From: Hemileia vastatrix
Lineage: Eukaryota > Basidiomycota > Pucciniomycetes > Pucciniales > Zaghouaniaceae
Direction of reading: 5' to 3'
Assembly: GCA_030280995.1 (NCBI GenBank)
Contig: JASXTE010000016.1
Coordinates: forward strand, 8,081,501 to 8,145,500
Length of the DNA: 64,000 nt
Shown in pieces: positions 1 through 9,397 of the stretch. The first letter of the stretch is position 1; every line of letters starts with the position of its first letter. A program made the translations under genes and the position numbers. Under the pieces are notes generated by a model. That model was not told the origin of the DNA and made no database searches. It worked only from the letters and a program-made list of their open reading frames with translations.

Positions 1-365
1 TTAGGTTAGCCCGTAAAATGCAAAAAACAATATTAAACAGCTATCTTTTGAAATGAAAAATGAGAAATAATCCCTTAAATACTTAGAATATGAAAAATGT
101 CCACAAGACGTAAAATATAGAGAAAAACTGGGGCTATCCAATTGTAACACCCACATCCCTGCAGTCCCAATATTCGTCGAATAATTTCAGAAAAACACCC
201 AATTATTGAACAATCTTATTTAAGACATATCAAAACAACACCAAACAGACCAACAAAGGGCTCCGCCAATGTTGGAAGAACACATCCTCCCTCCAATAGA
301 GAATTTCCACATTCTTCTTAATCGCAACAACCATGTTCAGCTTCCTCTGAAAATCTGCTACTGAC
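1..365. other. flank with no supported gene
   Basis: Sequence upstream of the interrupted zinc-cluster gene. I see no convincing coding region. The plus-strand frame that carries the zinc cluster further right has a stop at about 354, so the start was placed at the ATG at 366. A short minus-strand frame here was considered and rejected. Confidence 0.4.
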
Positions 366-541
366 ATGGGTCCTTGCCAATACTGCATTGACAACAATCT
401 CATCTGTACCATAACACCTCCAGCTCATCCCTAAAGAGCCTCCTGTGATGCCTGTCACTCTAGAAAGAAGACTTGTTTCAGACCTGGTCCATTGTCCTCT
501 TCATCATCTTCTTCTCCTCCACAACCTGATCCACCTTCCGC

Positions 542-1707
542 TGTGGTAGCCTAAAGTTTAGTATGGCACCTAAGTACGTAAATGGAGTTATTACGGCGTG
601 CAAGATTGGCATTATTATTTTTTATAAAAGGGTTTTATTTAATTTATTGGAGTTTAAAATATGAAGAAAATTGGTCACGAGCGAATGCCTACACAAATAC
701 AATTTATTTTACGGAGAAAACTTATTTTTATGGTCTGAAAAATTTATAAGTATCAAGTCAAGTCACTCAAGAACCTTGGGAAATTTTCCCAGAATTTTTA
801 TTATTTTTCTTATATTTTTAAATGAATTTTAAAGTTTTATAGAAATATTTACGTTTTCAAAAATTACTTAACTTTGATGAATTTTCACCGGGTAATTAGA
901 GCTGCGCAGACTACGAAAATTAGTTTGATATGTAAAGGGAAAGTAGCTCTATTATGTGTAATTTTTCTAGATTTTTTATTATAGTTTTAAGGTTCTAATT
1001 GAGTCCGGAAGTCCGGACGGACTCCGCTTTGACTCCGTACGGACTCCGTTCCGACTCCGTATGGACTCCGTATGGACTCCGTTCTGGCTCTGTACGGACT
1101 CCGTACGGGCTCCGGATTGACTCTGGAAGAGCTCTGGAGGGGAAAACTTAGGCACGTGACTAGGAATACTTAAGCGCCTCTCAAACTCGAAATTGAGGGG
1201 GGGGACACATCATACAGCTTAATCATTAACTACCACAGTCTCATTTTTTATTACTCAACAAATTAAATAAATTTGTAATACCCTTATAACTTTATATTTA
1301 TATATATAACATTTTAGAAATACCACTCAACAATTTAAAACACACTTCATACAGGGTATCTTTAGAAAGGTCTTCATCGCTGGGACTTGATTATTGCTGT
1401 CTCATAAAAATTTAAATTATTATAAAAACATAAAAGTCAATCTTTACAGATCTTTCACTGGTACACCTTAATTGTTGTTATCAGTATTTCTTTTCTCAAC
1501 AGCCACGATCATTTAATCTCAATAAGCGTTAAATATTTTAGAGTTTCATTATTTTTATCAATCAGATCCAAGTAGACTGGTTAGCTTAGTGATTTAGAAT
1601 TCCCATTTTGTTATTTTTATTGGAAGGACGGGGTTTTCAGCTAAATCCACATATCTCCTCCTGATTCTGCTTACAGCAAGGCGACTGTAAGAGTTTACCT
1701 TACCATA
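542..1707 (+). repeat. 5' LTR of element A
   Basis: Direct repeat of 9398-10553. It contains a short tandem array built from GACTCCGTAC-like units (about 1005-1115). It differs from the 3' LTR by a handful of substitutions and one indel of about 10 bp near 1437, where this copy carries extra bases before the CTTTCACTGG stretch. Confidence 0.92.
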
Positions 1708-1709
1708 GT

Positions 1710-1727
1710 TGGCGCCCAACATGGGGT
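1710..1727 (+). other. primer binding site of element A, tRNA-Lys-like
   Basis: TGGCGCCCAACATGGGG begins two bases after the 5' LTR. It matches the complement of the 3' end of eukaryotic tRNA-Lys(CUU), which ends in CCCCACGUUGGGCGCCA, at all but one position. The tRNA sequence is from general knowledge and was not searched. Confidence 0.75.
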
Positions 1728-1884
1728 TCGATTTCTCTAGCTTTCTTTAAAAGAATTACCTGGATCAAGAACGTTATTAGCCTGCAAGAGGCTTATTTTC
1801 TGGAACTCTAATTGGATTTTTGTTATTGGCCTGCAAGAGGCTTGTTATTTTATCGATTGTTAACGCTTTTCATTACTTATTGGG

Positions 1885-3891
1885 ATGTCTTCTTCTGCTG
1901 TTGCTTCTGGATCTTCTAACCCTCTTACTCCCTCAGTTAGAATTGTTTCTTGGGATGGCCCAAAGTTTGATGGGGAGGAGGTTAAATGGTTCATTAGCAG
2001 GTATGAAGCTGCGGCTGCTGTTGATGGTGCTTCTCATGTGGATATGGTGAAGCAAGTTAGGTTTTTTATTGCTGATAGGGAGGTGGAAAAAGAGGTTATT
2101 GCTATGCAGGCATTTAAGGACAAGGATTGGGTTAAGCTTTCTAAAGCTATGGTTGATAGATGGGGTTTTAGGTTTACTATGATGGACCTCAATAAAATTG
2201 TTGGAGACTGGCAAGCAAAAGGTGGAGTTTCTTCTATGGCTGACTTCAAAAAGCTGTGTGTTCAGTTTGATGAAGTGGTGGAATATCTCATACTGGTGGA
2301 CGAGTTAGTGCATGAGAACCAAGCAAAAGATTTGTTTTGGACAGCATGCAGTAGGGATATTCGAATGGACGTCTTGAAGGATCTTTCAAGAAAAGATTTG
2401 ATGAAGGAACTGCCTAATGGTGAGCAGAAACTGCCGGCTCTGGAGGTTATCAAGGACAACATTCAAGCCCATCTAAAGTTATTGGCGTTGGACAAATATC
2501 AAGAGTCATGCACTTAATATGTTAGCAAGGTTAGCGAAGTTTTGGCCGAAAAGAACGATATTATGGTCAAAGCCCAGGAGGCCAAGAAGGCTCAAATGGG
2601 ATTACCTGCTGCTAAAGTGGAGGGCAATGTAGATAATAAGATGGTTGATCATTTGGCCGATTTAAAGAAACAATTAAAAATATTTGTTCAAGAGACTCAG
2701 AAGGCAAACAAGGCCCCAATTGCTTCTTCGTCGACGTCAACTTCTTATCAGTCCAGAGGTTATGAACTTCGAAATTATAATGGCAATAACAACGGTAACC
2801 GCTTCCCAGGCAATGGGAGAAATGGTGGGAATGGTGGTAGTAATTATAGAGGTGGCTATGATGAGCCAAAGGTGTGCTCCTATTGTAATAGGAGAGGGCA
2901 CAGAGCAACAGTTTGTTTTGCTCTTGATAAGGATATGGATGCTGGGCGAGTTTTATTTGATGGTAAAGTTTATAAATTTTCCGATGGTTCGTTCATCAAG
3001 CCCAGTGATGGACAGTCTCCTTCTGATTTGGTCAGAAGAAGTTTAACGGCTGAAAGGAGAGCCAGATTTGAAGAGGTGACGGATGAAGATGTTAATGCCA
3101 AGGGTGGCAAAAATGGTAATGGTAATGGTGGTAAAGCTGACAAGGGCAAGGAGAAAGAGGTCAGTAAAGCCACATTTTCTACTTCTTTTGGTGGTTTAGA
3201 GCTGGCGACGGTTGCCCAGGTGGAGGGCAGCTGTATGGCTGGCGAATACAATGTTAATGCTGCTAGAAGAGCAGCTGCTATTAAGGCGAAAAGTAGCATC
3301 CAGAGCCAATTGAGGGCTAATCCTGGCAAGGCCAATAACAAAGTGAACCCTTACTCTAAGGACAAGAATTCTAGTGCTCAAACTGCCGCCAACAAATTGA
3401 ACCCTTACTCTAAGGACGAATTATATAAAATGCAGAAGGGGATTGCTGATATGGGGCCCCCTAGTTATGGCAAGTTTGATTTAAATGGTGAGCCTATGCC
3501 AGAGGATGATTCGGATTCTGAGGAGGACGTACCGTTGGCGTCTCTACCCAGACCAAGTTTTAGCGGTCCCATCCCAATGGAGGGAGTAAGAAGGACTAGC
3601 GATGGATCAGGATTAGTGCAAGAAGCTGGTGACGGAGTTAGGGTTATAGAAAGTGAAGATGGCTCGGTTGGACCTCAAGAGGTACCCAGGGCCAAGGTTG
3701 TTAAATCAAAGGTCCAGTATGAGCGGCCAGTAGTTTCTGGTCAAGCTAATGCAATGGACGCAGTTTTGAATACGGTGAATCAACTGCAGATTCCCTTATC
3801 TTTGGGGGAGTTATTTACGATTAGTCCGGCGCTTGCTGAAAAGCAAAAGAAGCATTTGACGAGGCATCGGGTTTCCACTGGAGAGGTGTAA
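1885..3891 (+). pseudogene. gag of element A
   Basis: One reading frame runs from ATG 1885 to TAA 3889 and is broken only by a TAA at 2515-2517. The first 210 codons form the helical capsid-like part (SWDGPKFDGEEVKWFISRYE near the start). After the break come a Gly/Asn-rich stretch and a CCHC zinc knuckle, C-SY-C-NRRG-H-RATV-C, at about 2870-2915, then a Lys/Gly-rich and acidic tail. The product would package the element RNA. The same frame continues past 3891 into the protease, so gag and protease may have been made by readthrough, or the stops are decay. Confidence 0.8.
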
Positions 3892-4473
3892 TATATTTGT
3901 GAAAATGCTGAAAAGTTTGGGGAAGATGTAGATACACATTTTTCCGCTCCCCTGGGTTACCTGGTGGTAACCCTTAATGGTAAAGAAGTAAAGGCCTTGG
4001 TCGATTCAGGGTCTCAAATTAATTTAATTTCATTGGAGCAAGCGACGAGTATAGGCTTGCCAATTAAAAGTGGAACTGGGGGAAACCTCAGAGGCATTGG
4101 AGGGCATGCAACCGAGCTGATGGGTACAGCTGAGCATGTCAGGTTAGGCATTGGTGGATCTGTTGGTAAGGTTCACTTTTATGTGGCCAGAGGAGCAGTC
4201 AAAACTGTTCTTGGTGGTCCTTTTTTGATGGATTTTGAGGCCAGGATAGGGTATCAAGCTGGCATGGGGATTAGTTTGGAAATCACCGGTGAAGATATGC
4301 GGAGGTTACATATGCGGTTAGTGCCTCCTGGAGATGAAGGTTGGGAAACACGGACAGGGATTACTACTCTGTGCCAGTGTTGTGTTTGCACCAAGAAGCG
4401 GCATATAAAACGGACGGCTTCTGGTGAATTATGTTTGTTGGAAAGGGATGGATGCCCTCACTTTTTGGGGTAG
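3892..4473 (+). CDS. retroviral-type aspartic protease of element A
   Basis: The frame continues from gag after the TAA at 3889. The catalytic motif is ALVDSGSQINLIS with Asp at 4003, followed by GGPFLMDFEARIGYQAGMGI, typical of the C-terminal half of this fold. A cysteine pair motif (CQCCVCTKK) follows and the frame ends with TAG at 4471. The next ORF overlaps by 43 bases in another frame. It would cleave the Gag-Pol polyprotein. No stop lies inside the domain, so it may be functional if expressed by readthrough. Confidence 0.75.
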   Translation, partial: YICENAEKFGEDVDTHFSAPLGYLVVTLNGKEVKALVDSGSQINLISLEQATSIGLPIKSGTGGNLRGIGGHATELMGTAEHVRLGIGGSVGKVHFYVARGAVKTVLGGPFLMDFEARIGYQAGMGISLEITGEDMRRLHMRLVPPGDEGWETRTGITTLCQCCVCTKKRHIKRTASGELCLLERDGCPHFLG

Positions 4474-5375
4474 CAGGGGCTGATCACTCTAATGTTGTAA
4501 TCTCTCCTCAGGATGAGATCCCGGATTGCAATAGGTCAGCTCACTTGGAGATAATTCAAGTGGATTCTCAATTATTTTCTGTTAATATTACTTTGGAGTG
4601 CAAATACGTTTTGGACTTTTCTATATGTTTATTGGATTTACCCGGTTTTTCTATTAAATTTAAAAACGGTGAAAAAGGCAAAATGGGCCAAATTAGGTTG
4701 GATAAAAATTGGAAGGGTATGTTTTATGACCTCCAGCAAGAGGTTAAACTGCAATTATCTCCTTCTATTTTGGACCTCCAGCAAGAGGGTAAACTGCGAA
4801 AATCTCATCAAAACCAAATTAAAAATCTCAGTATAAGTAAAACACAAAAAAATAACTTATGTGAAAAGGTTATTCCGGACCTCCAGCAAGAGGTTAAACT
4901 GCAATTATCACCTTCTATTACGGACCTCCAGCAAGAGGGAAAACTGCAATTAACTCATCAAAACCCAATTAAAAATCTCAGTATAATTAAAACACAAAAA
5001 AATAATTTTTGTGAAAATTCTATTTTGGACCTCCAGCAAGAGGTTAAACTGCAATTATCTCCTTCTATTTCGGACCTCCACCAAGAGGATAAACTGGAAA
5101 ATAGTTTTTATGTTAATAAAGGTGTTGGAAAAGGTGTAGATAAATTCGGTAGAAAGGAGGTAGAAGAAGATGTGGTGTATGTAGAGGAAGATGGATTGGT
5201 AGTGTGGGATAGTAGTAAATTAAGGAATGGTGTATATGTTGGAGAATTAGAGAATTTAAATAAAAGGGTGGATAAAGAGAAAGAGGTATTTTCAAATACA
5301 GTTTTCGAAGGATCCAAAGGTTCAGAAGAAAAACGTCGACATAGCTTGATTAAAGATTTATTTAGGGGTCAATGA
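4431..5375 (+). CDS. linker ORF of element A carrying tandem DLQQEVKL repeats
   Basis: A 314-codon ORF occupying the place where RT and RNase H would be expected. Its first 90 codons resemble nothing I recognise. The middle consists of 2.5 copies of a 50-residue repeat, each with two DLQQE(V/G)KL motifs. The last part (VVYVEEDGLVVWDSSKLRNG) matches the RNase H-integrase linker of relic C (DVVWDGSKLENGVFVGEMDS). The segment thus looks like a linker expanded after loss of RT/RNase H. It ends with TGA at 5373 and the integrase follows in the same frame. Confidence 0.6.
   Translation: MFVGKGWMPSLFGVAGADHSNVVISPQDEIPDCNRSAHLEIIQVDSQLFSVNITLECKYVLDFSICLLDLPGFSIKFKNGEKGKMGQIRLDKNWKGMFYDLQQEVKLQLSPSILDLQQEGKLRKSHQNQIKNLSISKTQKNNLCEKVIPDLQQEVKLQLSPSITDLQQEGKLQLTHQNPIKNLSIIKTQKNNFCENSILDLQQEVKLQLSPSISDLHQEDKLENSFYVNKGVGKGVDKFGRKEVEEDVVYVEEDGLVVWDSSKLRNGVYVGELENLNKRVDKEKEVFSNTVFEGSKGSEEKRRHSLIKDLFRGQ
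4728..5100 (+). repeat. 150-bp in-frame tandem repeat with embedded hairpins
   Basis: Motifs start at 4728, 4773, 4878, 4923, 5028 and 5073, giving a strict 150-bp period with an internal 45-bp offset. Both distances are multiples of three, so the frame is kept. Each motif reads CCTC - CAGCAA - GAGG - TTAAACTG or a close variant, i.e. a 4-bp stem and 6-nt loop followed by the conserved tail seen in the noncoding hairpins further right. Confidence 0.9.
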
Positions 5376-6731
5376 TTATTGGCTCATTCATGTGCAGGTG
5401 ATATTGGTGATAGAGAAGTCCCTATTGATGTTATATTAATCAATTTTCAAGATGAAGTCTGGGGTCAGACTGGTTTTTATTTTTTGTTAGTCAAATATTT
5501 GTTGACTTTAGAGAGGCCAGAAGAGTGTGAAGACGATGAATGGGTGGCTATCAAGAGGAAGTCATCTACGTTTTACCTATCTGGTCGAAGTTTAATGAGG
5601 AGGAGGTATCCAAATCCTCAAGTAGTTATAACTCAACAGAAGGGGCAAGAATTAGTTTTGAAATCACTGCATGAAGATCTCGGGCATAGAGGCGTTGGAG
5701 AAACGTTTAGAAGAATTTCTGATCTATTTTGGTGGCCTGGCATGAAGATGGCTGTTAAACAGTGGGTTCAGTCATGCGAAGAATGTCAAAGACGAAGTTA
5801 TTTAAGGCCAAAAGAACCTGGACGCGCAACCGGTGAATATACGCTCTTTGGAAGAGTTAGTTTAGATGCCGTTCATATAAAAGAGGGACGCTATAAATAT
5901 TTAATTGTGGCCAGAGATGATCTATCTGGTTGGGTAGAGGAAGCGCCTCTTATTAATTTAACTGCCAAAAATGTGGCAGAATTTTTTTTGAATAATTGGG
6001 TATATAGGTATGGGGTGATGAAGTTGGTAATGGTAGATGGAGGTCCTGAATTTGGGACAGAGTTTAAAGAGGCCGTATTGAAAGTTGGATCAAAGGTTAG
6101 GGTAGCAACCCCATATTATCCTGAAGCTGAAGGCATGGTTGAAAGAGGGCATCAATTTATTAAGGATGCTTTAGTTAAAATGTGTGGGACAAGTGCCGAA
6201 AAGTGGAGGCACTATTTACCTTTAGTTTTATTTGCTGATCGAATCACTGCCAAAAGGACGACCGGATTTTCACCTTATGAACTTGTTTTTGGACAGAAAG
6301 CAGTTTTACCGGTTGATTTAGAAGCTGAATCATATCTTGGAGTTGACTGGGACACGGTCAAAACTACTGAAGAATTATTGTGTGCAAGAATGATGCAGCT
6401 AGAAAAGAAAGAAGAATATTTAGAAAAGGCATATTCGCGGATGATGAAGATCCGAAATCAATCAGTTAGATATTGGGATGAGCGGTTGGCACATCGATTA
6501 AGGAAACCTTTGAACCCAGGTGATATGGTCTTGGTGTATAATAGGAGTTTGGAAAGCCAGTGGGGAAAGATGTTTGCAGATAGGTGGAATGGACCGTATA
6601 AAATCAAGGAGCAAGTTTCTGGCATTTCATATGTGCTAGAAGAGTTGGATGGAGTAGTATTAAAGAAGAGGGTAGCATCCGATCAAGTGAAACGGTTCTA
6701 TCCTAGAGGCACCAGGAGTGCCGAAGTCTAA
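5376..6731 (+). CDS. integrase of element A
   Basis: An open frame of about 450 codons without internal stops, counted from the ATG at 5379. The zinc-binding HHCC module is H98-H103 and C133-C136 (LHEDLGHRG ... CEECQRR). The catalytic core has D163 (VSLDAVHIKEG), D220 (MVDGGPEFG) and E255 (EGMVERGHQ), with the D-E spacing near 35 expected of retroviral integrases. A C-terminal region (WNGPYKIKEQVSGISYVLEE) follows, similar to the small beta-barrel end domain. It inserts cDNA into the genome. It is the best preserved protein of element A and lies directly after the TGA that ends the repeat-bearing linker. A hairpin copy starts at the stop codon itself. Confidence 0.88.
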   Translation, partial: LLAHSCAGDIGDREVPIDVILINFQDEVWGQTGFYFLLVKYLLTLERPEECEDDEWVAIKRKSSTFYLSGRSLMRRRYPNPQVVITQQKGQELVLKSLHEDLGHRGVGETFRRISDLFWWPGMKMAVKQWVQSCEECQRRSYLRPKEPGRATGEYTLFGRVSLDAVHIKEGRYKYLIVARDDLSGWVEEAPLINLTAKNVAEFFLNNWVYRYGVMKLVMVDGGPEFGTEFKEAVLKVGSKVRVATPYYPEAEGMVERGHQFIKDALVKMCGTSAEKWRHYLPLVLFADRITAKRTTGFSPYELVFGQKAVLPVDLEAESYLGVDWDTVKTTEELLCARMMQLEKKEEYLEKAYSRMMKIRNQSVRYWDERLAHRLRKPLNPGDMVLVYNRSLESQWGKMFADRWNGPYKIKEQVSGISYVLEELDGVVLKKRVASDQVKRFYPRGTRSAEV

Positions 6732-7063
6732 CTCCAAAATGAGGATAAACTACAATTTTAATGACTTTTATTAAATTTATACCTCCGCAATGAGGATAAA
6801 CTATGATTTTTATAAAAATCTTATCAACCTCCGCAATGAGGATAAACTATCTTCTTTTATCAAAATACTTTACTGTCGTTACACTGCATATGGGCGACGA
6901 AACTATGATGAAACTTAACGAAATTCAAGAAGACCTTCTTTGAAATTTTCAAAAAACTTAAAATTCTTAAAATATGGGTGAAGATAGTGTTGAAAAATTT
7001 TTTTAAATTTATTGGAAGAAGTGTTCACAGGGGAACCTTTTTAATTTAATATTGGCAAGTGTG

Positions 7064-7104
7064 GGGGTAATTGATGGGCTGGCTGCTCTATACACAATTA
7101 CCCC
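7064..7104 (+). ncRNA. conserved stem-loop with GCTGGCTGCTC loop
   Basis: GGGGTAATTG pairs perfectly with CAATTACCCC around a 21-nt loop that contains GGGCTGGCTGCTC. Relic C has related copies on the minus strand near 23163-23225, at 11205-11250 and across the B insertion point. In these the inner stem pair changes to GTAACTG with CAGTTAC in the better copies, a compensatory change, while the loop is kept. RNA function is inferred from this covariation. Confidence 0.55.
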
Positions 7105-7320
7105 ATAATGTTCGTTTCCAAAATTTTCCCTGTTTCTAGTTGAATCCTGGCTTTGTCTTTTAATTTTAGGAAGTCCACTAAGACTATAAACTGGAAAGAA
7201 TCAAGAGACACCACTCTCAACGCCAGATTCAAGATTCTTTTTATTTTATTTTGTTTTTGATTTTTTTATGATAGATTGTGATTTCTTTTCTTTAATATAT
7301 ATTATGAATTATTGTAAAGG

Positions 7321-7384
7321 TGATGCTCACTAGTGGTCTCTAATCATTTTTATAAATTGGAGGGAGCCCACCCAGTGATCATCA
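7321..7384 (+). ncRNA. long imperfect stem-loop of the 3' region
   Basis: TGATGCTCACTAGTGGTCTC on the left pairs, with mismatches, with the right side GGAGCCCACCCAGTGATCA. The homologous minus-strand segment of relic C (about 13870-13925) keeps both arms, including GGGCTCCC facing GGGAGACC. Confidence 0.4.
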
Positions 7385-7452
7385 TTATAAAAATTATCTT
7401 CTAAAAACTTTCATTTATTTTCTTTTCTTTTCAATTTCTCAAAATTGTGTAA

Positions 7453-7478
7453 CCACATCAAGTTGCACTTGGATGTGG
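7453..7478 (+). ncRNA. CCACATC/GATGTGG stem-loop
   Basis: CCACATC pairs with GATGTGG, and the inner AAG pairs with CTT apart from one bulged base. Relic C has two copies at 13519-13544 and 13684-13708; in the second the inner pair is AGG with CCT, again compensatory. Each copy lies near a GAGC/GCTC and CCAATTGATGAGC-like block. Confidence 0.5.
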
Positions 7479-7905
7479 GTATGATGTCGAGGGTACGGCT
7501 CATCAAATGGCCGGGGGGCATCTTTTAAAATTTTATTTAAAAAAATTTTTTAGTACTTTTTTTATCTTTCTTTTCACATTCATTTATCTTTCTTTAAAAT
7601 TAAATTTTAACCTTTATTTCAAAACTATCTTTTCTAAAATCTTTTATTTTAAATTTAAAAAAAAAAAAATTAAAAATTAAAAAAAAAAATAATAATAAAA
7701 ATAAAAATAAAAATAAAAATAAAATAAAAATAATAAAATTAAAAAAAAAATTAAAATTAAAATTAATTAATTAAATCAAAATTATTATTATATTTCTTAG
7801 TTTTATTTTTTTAGTTTTCATTCTTTTTAGTTTTATTCATTTAGTTTAGATAGGAAACAGGGTCTAGGAGAACTCAATACCAATGGGATTTTACTTCAAG
7901 ATATC

Positions 7906-8733
7906 TGTTAGTCCTCCAAGACTTTAAACTGGTTACTGTTCAAGACTTTCCTTAAGGGTTTTATACGAACTTTGGATCTGTTAGTCCTCCAAGACTTTAA
8001 ACTGGCTACTTTTCAAGAAGTTCTTTAAGGTTTTTTTTAATACGAATTTTGGAGCTGTTAGTCCTCCAAGACTTTAAACTGTCTAATTTTCAAGACTGTC
8101 ATTAAAAATTTTATATTGGAGCTGTTAGTCCTTCAAGACTTTAAACTGAATTTCAAGGATGTTCAAGATTTTATGGATATTTTTGGAGATGGATTTTTTT
8201 ATTTTTTATCAATCAAATGTTAGGTCCACCAAGACCTTAAACTGGAGTGTTATCAAATGTTAGGTCCACCAAGACCTTAAACTGGACTGTTATCAAGATG
8301 TTGGGTCCACCATGACCTTAAACTGGATTTCTTATCGATTAAATGTTTGGTCCACCATGACTTTAAACTGGTAGTTCATTCATTGTTTAGTCCACTATGA
8401 CTTTAAACTGGAAAATTAATATCTGCAGGATAATTCAACATTCATTGGTCCACTATGGCCTTATACTGGATTACTTGTCGATCAAATGTTTGGTCCACTA
8501 TGACATTAAACTGAATTATCAAATTTATTCAATCTTTGGTCAAGCCTGGGCCTTACTTAGGAATTTATCAAGTTATTTATGCACTTAAACGATCTTTGGT
8601 CCACCAAGACCATAAAATGGCAATAGATTATATGTTTGGTCCACCAAGACTATAAACTGGAATGTCAATCTTGTTTGGATAACTCAATTCAATCTTTTAA
8701 TTTATCACTGTCCACTATGACTCTAAACTGGTT
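7906..8733 (+). repeat. array of hairpin plus TTAAACTGG motifs
   Basis: Fourteen copies start at 7910, 7983, 8060, 8127, 8223, 8263, 8304, 8349, 8389, 8447, 8492, 8598, 8638 and 8709, spaced 40-106 bp apart. The consensus is a 4-bp stem, a 6-nt loop (CTCCAA, CACCAA, CACCAT or CACTAT), the complementary stem, then (T/A)TAAACTGG. Left copies use AGTC with GACT and middle copies GGTC with GACC. A degenerate copy is seen near 8537. Confidence 0.85.
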
Positions 8734-9383
8734 ATTCAATTATTTTTGGAATTGGGTGCTGATAAGCTTTAGGAGGTTAAAATTTTAGGTGGTGATGATG
8801 CCAAGGAAAGCATAATGGTTAATTAGGTGAAATTTGTGGCGCTTTAACATGGTCTAAAGTTAATATTATTATTGGAAGCCTGGCAAAAGTATTTTATGGG
8901 TTTGCTGTATAGCAAAGTTTGAAAATTGTGATGAAGGAATCAGAAGTTAGGATGGTAGTTGGATTTTAGGGAATGATTTTTTTAGTGCCTCATAGTTAGG
9001 CCATTTTTTTTTTGGTGTGAAGCTTGGAGGACCTTATGGCGAGATTGGAATCATAGAATTCGGCTCAGTGGGGGGCCCTATGAGGTTGGAATCAGGAGTA
9101 TTCGGCTCATAGGAAGATCCACTCTCTCAATGCTGTGACAAGAAGGAAGACTGGTATATGGGAGTCTGAAGGGATTTGAACCTTGCTCTCAGTAGTGGAA
9201 TCATCACAAGATTTATATTATTTTATGTTATATCAAGCCAGAGAAGAAGAAAGAACGTTTTTATTATAAAGATTTAAAAGAAGACCAGCTAAAACAAATT
9301 TATCAAATTATTTTATTAGAAAAGATAATTCTTTTGGAATTGCTCAACCACTTATGCAAAGTTATAAGAATGGGGACATTCTC

Positions 9384-9397
9384 GATTGGAGGGAGGA
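9384..9397 (+). other. polypurine tract of element A
   Basis: GATTGGAGGGAGGA lies directly before the 3' LTR start TGTGGTAG, the expected plus-strand primer position for reverse transcription. Confidence 0.75.

Larger units (their letters stand above)
6732..9383 (+). other. long noncoding 3' region of element A with structured motifs
   Basis: About 2.65 kb between the integrase stop and the polypurine tract without a supported ORF. In order it holds three hairpin-tail motifs (6731-6850), a stem-loop (7064-7104), one more hairpin-tail copy (7172), two further stem-loops (7321-7384, 7453-7478), an A/T-only low-complexity tract (about 7520-7850), an array of fourteen hairpin-tail motifs (7910-8733), and a featureless stretch (8750-9383). 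Parts of the same order occur in relic C on the minus strand, so this is a family trait and not random sequence. Confidence 0.75.

Noticed and set aside
230..412. Minus-strand frame of 60 codons with a faint Gag-like look (WQGPMSVADFQRKL)
   Set aside because: It overlaps the plus-strand Zn2Cys6 coding part, has no continuation on either side, and the similarity is limited to a few residues.
7906..8733. CRISPR-like array
   Set aside because: Motifs are imperfect, spacing is irregular, the same motif lies inside coding sequence and on other elements, and the genome is eukaryotic.
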